NCBI RefSeq assembly: GCF_003584645.1
Contig: NZ_AP017928.1
Coordinates: 5,221,501 to 5,285,500 of the forward strand
Direction of reading: 5' to 3'
Length of the DNA stretch: 64,000 nt
Source: Methylocaldum marinum
GTDB taxonomy: Bacteria > Pseudomonadota > Gammaproteobacteria > Methylococcales > Methylococcaceae
A program made the position numbers and the translations under genes. Under the pieces are notes generated by a model, which was given only the letters and a program-made list of their open reading frames with translations, was not told the origin of the DNA and searched no databases. The number at the start of each line of letters is the position of its first letter. The first letter of the stretch is position 1. Shown piece by piece: positions 60,070-64,000 of the stretch.

Positions 60070-60405
60070 GTATCGATAAAAGGCAAATATCCGGCTTTCT
60101 TAGTCAGGCGTGACGTTCGCAAGTTTCTTGAAATACGCTTTTCGTTGCAATAGTTTCGTCCCTTCCCGAGTCTAAGAAGTGGCGCGGGAAGGGCTGCGCG
60201 CAGCCCAAAGGCGAGTCCATCCTGAGCCGAGTCGGAGGCGTACCCGGAACACATGACTCGGAAAAAGGGACTTCCGGCCTACGGACGGGTCCGGAAGTGA
60301 CGACAGATCGAAGCGTGGTTCGGCAACCCCTTGCCGGCGCGGGACACGATGTTCGCTGTTCAAAATCCTTGACGGGAGTCCTAAGTTGACAAGGAGGTGC
60401 AAGCA
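60070..60405. other. 336-base intergenic stretch
   Basis: Contains TCGGCAACCCCTTGCCGGCG near 60314, a fragment resembling the BIME-like repeat. No gene recognised. AAGGAGG at 60391-60397 is the ribosome-binding site of the next gene. Confidence 0.5.
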
Positions 60406-61134
60406 ATGGTCAAGACAGGGATCGTTACCCTTTCCCCTTTCAGCGGGCGCCGCGTTTTTGCCGAGGAACTGTACAACCTCTCGGTGAGAGGGATCAATTT
60501 CGTCACGGTATTCAGAATCTTGCGCGCAGTGGCGATCAGGACGGCGGATCAAGCGTTTGCAAGTTGTCCGGAGCCCTACCGCGCACACTTTCTTACCGCG
60601 AAGATGCTGCGCGAATTCGCCCTTGACCCTGAAAACGACCTGTCGGAAAGCTTCCTAGAGGAGGCCCTGTCAAAGGGCGACGAGTGTTTCGGCATTTGCG
60701 ATGGCAACCGGCTCGCCTCGTACGGCTGGTACTCGTTTCACCCGACCCGTATCGATCCTCCGGACCTGTTGCTGCATTTCAACCGCGACTACATCTACAT
60801 GTACAAAGGGTTCACCCACACACGCTACCGGGGACAGCGACTGCATGCGATCGGAATGACGCTGGCTCTGCAACACTATCTCGACAGGGGGTACAAGGGA
60901 CTGGTCTCGTATGTCGAGTCCCACAATTTCGATTCGCTCAGATCGGTGTCCCGAATGGGATACCGCGAGTTCGGCTCGATCTTCTTGATGCGGGTTTTTG
61001 GCCGTTACCTGATGCATGTGAGCCGAGGCTGCGAAGAATTCGGATTTGCCGTCGAGGAAATCGCTCGGGAATCCCGTCCGTTGCAGCGACGAACTGTCCG
61101 CTCTCTGTTCCGGGCCGTTGATCGACAGCGCTAG
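60406..61134 (+). CDS. GNAT-like acetyltransferase
   Basis: The 242-residue protein has an N-terminal region of unknown type and a GNAT-like core: CFGICDGNRLASYGWYSF, FTHTRYRGQRLHAIGMTLALQHYL (acetyl-CoA binding RGQR-L--), and GLVSYVESHNFDSLRSVSRMGYREFGSIF. Start ATG 60406 has a perfect AAGGAGG 8 bases upstream. Similar proteins are often near exopolysaccharide genes, but none is here. Substrate unknown. Confidence 0.75.
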   Translation: MVKTGIVTLSPFSGRRVFAEELYNLSVRGINFVTVFRILRAVAIRTADQAFASCPEPYRAHFLTAKMLREFALDPENDLSESFLEEALSKGDECFGICDGNRLASYGWYSFHPTRIDPPDLLLHFNRDYIYMYKGFTHTRYRGQRLHAIGMTLALQHYLDRGYKGLVSYVESHNFDSLRSVSRMGYREFGSIFLMRVFGRYLMHVSRGCEEFGFAVEEIARESRPLQRRTVRSLFRAVDRQR

Positions 61135-61284
61135 CCGCACCGTTGATGCTGTCCTCGTTTGCTGCCCGCGGGTGGCGCAACGGGCGTTCGGACGCTCATG
61201 CGATGGTCGTTAGTAGCGGGTCGATAAAATTGACGGAAAACCTTACAAACTTTAGCCTTATTTAAAAAACACTGATTATCCTTC

Positions 61285-62010
61285 ATGAGCTTTAAGCAAC
61301 TTTTTTCCTCGAAGCGCCGGCCCCAGGTCAGTTGCGAGTCTTGCAGCCTCGGCAGATTATGTATTCCGCAAGGGCTTAGCGAGCACGAGGTGGAGTTGGT
61401 GAGCCGAATCGTGAAAACTCATCGCACCCTGTCCAAGGGCGATCACCTCTATCACAGCGGCGAATGGTTTCACCGCTTTCTGGCGCTGAAGTCCGGAACG
61501 GTCAAGCTGGTTACCGTAGACGGTTCGGGCAACGAGTACATTGTCGACTTCGTGATGCCGGGTGAACTGCTGGGTTTCGACGGACTCAGCGGAGAGCGAT
61601 ATACCTGTTCCGCAATAGCCTTGGAAACAGTCAGCTACTGCGAGTTGCCGCCACATCAGCTGGAACGCTTGGGCCGGGAAATCCCCAAACTTTCGCAGAT
61701 CTTGTTACAGCTTTCCGGAAGCCAGTTCCAACTCGGAATCCAGCGGGTCATCCTCAGCCGCCGCCAGGCCGACGAACGGTTGGCGGCGTTTCTGGCGCAT
61801 CTTTCCGAACGCTATAGGACGCGCGGGTTTTCGCCCACCGAGTTTCGCCTCAGCATGACCCGCCAGGACATCGGAAATTATCTCGGCCTGGCACCGGAAA
61901 CCGTAAGCCGCCTGGTGAGTCAATTCGAGGCAGCCGGGCTGATCCAGGTCCAAGGCAAGATGGTGCGCATTCTCGATCTGGACGGTTTGCTCCGCTTCTG
62001 CCCGCAATAA
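61285..62010 (+). CDS. fnr: FNR-type transcriptional regulator
   Basis: The 241-residue protein has an N-terminal Cys17, Cys20, Cys26 cluster (CESCSLGRLC) and Cys119 (LETVSYCELP), the four ligands of the oxygen-sensitive [4Fe-4S] cluster of FNR. A cNMP-binding fold (about 30-145) and a helix-turn-helix MTRQDIGNYLGLAPETVSRL (about 190-209) with the E--SR recognition pattern follow. It senses oxygen and recognises TTGAT-N4-ATCAA-like sites. One such site lies 39 bases after its stop, in front of pmoC. Confidence 0.93.
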   Translation: MSFKQLFSSKRRPQVSCESCSLGRLCIPQGLSEHEVELVSRIVKTHRTLSKGDHLYHSGEWFHRFLALKSGTVKLVTVDGSGNEYIVDFVMPGELLGFDGLSGERYTCSAIALETVSYCELPPHQLERLGREIPKLSQILLQLSGSQFQLGIQRVILSRRQADERLAAFLAHLSERYRTRGFSPTEFRLSMTRQDIGNYLGLAPETVSRLVSQFEAAGLIQVQGKMVRILDLDGLLRFCPQ

Positions 62011-62048
62011 TCCCCATCCCGCCAGTCTCCCCGCTTTTCCCGGAAAAA

Positions 62049-62062
62049 CTGACCTGGATCAG
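62049..62062. promoter_or_regulatory. FNR/ANR-type binding site upstream of pmoC
   Basis: CTGACCTGGATCAG has two half-sites spaced like TTGAT-N4-ATCAA, each 3-4 of 5 bases correct and near-symmetric. It lies 182 bases before the pmoC ATG and just after the FNR gene. The position is compatible with oxygen-dependent control of pmoC (inference). Confidence 0.5.
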
Positions 62063-62243
62063 TTTAGAGCCGCGCAACGGCTGACGTGAAACAAAATCCC
62101 CGCCACCCTCTTTCTCTATGATTTCGTCCACGGCCGGCCCTCGCCGAGAGGCCTCGCCGTTGTAACGAACGCGAGCGGCCCCCGGCCTGCTCGACACAAC
62201 GAGAAAGTTCTATTGGCTCCAAAAAAATTAAGGAGAGCGCACG

Positions 62244-63056
62244 ATGGCTACTAGCGATTTCGATGTTCAACAAGAGGTAGATGTTGGTTCTACCGTTGGC
62301 GCACAGGAAAGCGATGCGCCGCTGCTCAACAAACGCAACCTATTCGTAGGTATTGCACTGTATTGCGCCTTCTATGTTTGGGTACGCTGGTATGAGGGCG
62401 TGTACGGCTGGTCGGCCGGACTGGACTCGTTTTCACCGGAATTCGAGACATACTGGATGAACTTCCTGTACAGCCAGATCGTAATCGAGGTCATCGTAGC
62501 GGCTTTTCTGTGGGGGTATATATGGAAAACCCGCGACCGCAATCTTGCCGCCCTCACGCCGCGCGAAAACCTCCGCAGGAACATGACGCATCTGGTATGG
62601 CTGTGCCTTTATGCCACGGCCGTGTATTTCGGCGGAAGTTACTTCACCGAGCAGGATGCAACCTGGCATCAAACGGTGGTGAGGGATACCGATTTTACGC
62701 CCAGCCACATCATTGAATTCTATCTGTCCTATCCGATTTACATCATCACCGGTTTCGCTTCGTTTCTCTACGCGAAAACCCGTTTGCCTTACTTCAGTGT
62801 CGGACTTTCGCTTCCCTACATCGTCTTCACCATCGGGCCGTTCATGATTCTTCCGAATGTCGGCCTGAACGAATGGGGGCACACCTTCTGGTTCATGGAA
62901 GAGCTGTTCGTGGCGCCGCTGCATTACGGTTTTGTCGTATTCGGCTGGTTCGCGCTGGGCATCTTCGGGGTGATTCTGCAAATCATGGATTGCGCCAAAC
63001 AGCTGATGGGCAAGGAAGTGTGCGAGGCGATCGACGCCGGGATGCTGAAACTGTAA
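62244..63056 (+). CDS. pmoC: particulate methane monooxygenase subunit C
   Basis: The 270-residue membrane protein matches PmoC: NKRNLFVGIALYCAFYVWVRWYEGVYGWSAGLDSF at the start, and the copper-site pattern D-x3-H-x12-H, here Asp138, His142 and His155 (DATWHQ...FTPSHIIEF). These correspond to Asp156, His160 and His173 of Methylococcus capsulatus. AAGGAGA precedes the ATG. No pmoA or pmoB follows: a strong terminator begins 41 bases after the stop. It is thus a lone pmoC copy, which many Methylococcaceae carry beside full pmoCAB operons. Confidence 0.95.
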   Translation: MATSDFDVQQEVDVGSTVGAQESDAPLLNKRNLFVGIALYCAFYVWVRWYEGVYGWSAGLDSFSPEFETYWMNFLYSQIVIEVIVAAFLWGYIWKTRDRNLAALTPRENLRRNMTHLVWLCLYATAVYFGGSYFTEQDATWHQTVVRDTDFTPSHIIEFYLSYPIYIITGFASFLYAKTRLPYFSVGLSLPYIVFTIGPFMILPNVGLNEWGHTFWFMEELFVAPLHYGFVVFGWFALGIFGVILQIMDCAKQLMGKEVCEAIDAGMLKL

Positions 63057-63096
63057 GGTTCCGATCCTCCAAGCTTGTACTCTAGTACCTGGGCAA

Positions 63097-63133
63097 AGCG
63101 GTTTTGCGCAGAGGCGCAAGACCGCTTTTTTTC
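63097..63133 (+). terminator. intrinsic terminator of pmoC
   Basis: AAGCGGTTTTGCGC and GCGCAAGACCGCTT make a ~14-bp stem with a short AGAG loop followed by a run of T to 63133. It separates pmoC from the convergent glycosylase gene. Confidence 0.9.
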
Positions 63134-63194
63134 TCGACTCGGACATGAGGGTTGACCGTTGGGATGGGGTAGGGCATACCCGGGATTCCGAGCA

Positions 63195-63662
63195 TCAGAC
63201 CCTGGCCGGCAGCATTCCGTCGCGGGGTGCCGGACACCCTTTCTCCCATTCGGCGATGCAGCCAGGCACGGCGTAAAACAGCGGGTGCGGCTCCGGGATA
63301 AGGATGTGACGGATTCCGGCCAGCCACTTCGGATCGCGAGTCTCCAGCTTCTTACTCAGATGTTGCCACTCGAAGTCCAACTGTCCGCGGGTTACGGCAA
63401 TTTGGCCGTCTGCCCGCGAGCGGCTGATCTTGGTCGCCGCAAACCGGTAGCCGCGGCCCGCCGCCTCCGCATGGATCACTCTCAGGTAGTCGGCAATGAA
63501 TCCGACCGGGTTCGACTGATCGCGAAAACGGTGAAGCTGTGGGTGATGCACGTAGCCCTTTGTCTTTCCCTCAAGTACGGCCTGGGCTAGGAGTCCCTCT
63601 CGCCATAAGGTGACGAGACCCATCGGGTCGAGATATTTCGGATGCAGACTCCAGAGTCTCAT
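63195..63662 (-). CDS. pyrimidine dimer DNA glycosylase / endonuclease V-type protein
   Basis: The 155-residue protein has the family opening MRLWSLHPKYLDPMGLVTLWREGLLAQAVLEGKTKGYVHHPQLHRF (cited by residues 1-46) and FEWQHLSKKLETRDPKWL later. The family is related to T4 endonuclease V and removes UV photoproducts by glycosylase/lyase action. Start at ATG 63662. It is convergent with pmoC. Confidence 0.9.
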   Translation of the reverse strand: MRLWSLHPKYLDPMGLVTLWREGLLAQAVLEGKTKGYVHHPQLHRFRDQSNPVGFIADYLRVIHAEAAGRGYRFAATKISRSRADGQIAVTRGQLDFEWQHLSKKLETRDPKWLAGIRHILIPEPHPLFYAVPGCIAEWEKGCPAPRDGMLPARV

Positions 63663-63798
63663 GGCCGCGACTTTGCGTTAGTGCAGAGAAAGAGACACCT
63701 AAAACAAAACAGAAGTTCTAAGCTTCGTCGCGAGCACCGGGAGCCGGTCTCGTACGGCTCCGATCTTGGAACTATCCCGTCACATTCTTCCGGCGTGG

Positions 63799-63912
63799 TT
63801 CAACCTAGAAACGGCAGTTCGACGTGCTAAAGGGTGCGGTGGGCGGGTCGCCCGGCAAGCCTGTCCTGAGCGCAGTCGAAGGGCCGGTCCTGAGCTCCGC
63901 TTCCAGGTTTAA
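63799..63912. repeat. inverted-repeat-bounded element, copy 2 (TTCAACCTRGAA ends)
   Basis: The left end TTCAACCTAGAAACGGCAG and the inverted right end GCTTCCAGGTTTAA bound 114 bases that contain CCTGTCCTGAGC...TCGAAGG units in reverse relative to 54019-54089. The left 30 bases match the right end of the 53834-54134 element with few differences. Confidence 0.65.
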
Positions 63913-64000
63913 GGGTAAAACAGACCCTGTGTATCCCGTACGCCCGACAAAATCGAAGTGCCCGGCGGGATGTTCAGCATCTTGGTAAGGTCCATGGGGT
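63909..64000 (-). CDS. 3' end of an unidentified minus-strand gene
   Basis: On the minus strand the frame open from the window end reads MDLTKMLNIPPGTSILSG and continues VRDTQGLFYP before a TAA at 63909-63911. The stop lies inside the right end of the TTCAACC element. Whether the ATG near 63995 is internal or a start cannot be told. Confidence 0.4.
   Translation of the reverse strand, partial: PMDLTKMLNIPPGTSILSGVRDTQGLFYP

Overview
The window looks like chromosomal DNA of a gammaproteobacterial methanotroph (Methylococcaceae-like; Methylocaldum or Methylococcus are my best guesses). The main reason is a complete pmoC (particulate methane monooxygenase subunit C) at 62244-63056. A gammaproteobacterial gene repertoire (SdhE/YgfX, Rof, DUF2956, FNR-type regulator, RpoE) fits this. 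No rRNA, tRNA, CRISPR array or prophage was recognised.

Layout. (1) 0.1-7.2 kb: a minus-strand set of small envelope/general-stress proteins (YihY, DUF3618, two DUF2383 ferritin-like proteins, a holin-X-like protein, a YqjD-like protein, a glycine-zipper stress protein, CsbD). It is split by an intact IS1-family element with an 8-bp target duplication. (2) 7.4-11.7 kb: a complete succinate dehydrogenase operon, led by a 52-aa SdhAF4-like gene and closed by sdhE and ygfX. (3) 11.7-28 kb: single genes, including a 2OG-Fe dioxygenase, a protoglobin/roadblock pair behind a CRP-like box, a phosphohexomutase, a cysteine-desulfurase-like PLP enzyme without the expected C-terminal cysteine, a beta-propeller/RTX protein, a sensor kinase, glgC, a long PLP enzyme and SUI1/YciH. 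(4) 28-38 kb: a second large sensor kinase, rpoE, an MltD-like transglycosylase, and an EmrB-type exporter behind a 20-bp palindrome. (5) 37.7-44.3 kb: palindromic repeats, a DnaA-box-like/AT-rich patch, a four-gene operon of two DUF1538 membrane proteins, a PII-like protein and a CBS protein, then a cation/proton antiporter, a site-2 protease and a DUF502 protein. (6) 44.7-50.5 kb: multicopper oxidase, Rof, a secreted cupin, lipocalin/DUF2956, and an Rnl3-type RNA ligase facing its PIN-domain partner gene. (7) 50.8-60 kb: an FAD oxidoreductase with a pyruvyl-transferase-like protein, a second DUF502 protein, DUF6394 with a K+ channel, an M20 peptidase and a radical SAM protein. (8) 60.4-64 kb: a GNAT-like protein, an FNR-like regulator, a lone pmoC with an FNR-type box and strong terminator, and a pyrimidine-dimer glycosylase.

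Four families of short non-coding repeats recur: a ~115-bp MITE with TTAAGGAAG ends, ~72-bp BIME-like palindromes in pairs, a second inverted-repeat element with TTCAACCTAGAA ends, and CCTTCGA...CAGGACAGG units nested inside the latter.

The best candidates for less-described biology are the DUF1538/PII-like/CBS operon, the convergent overlapping RNA ligase/PIN pair, the FAD-oxidoreductase/pyruvyl-transferase pair, and the lone pmoC next to an FNR-type regulator and box. All functions are inferred from remembered family motifs; no database search was run.
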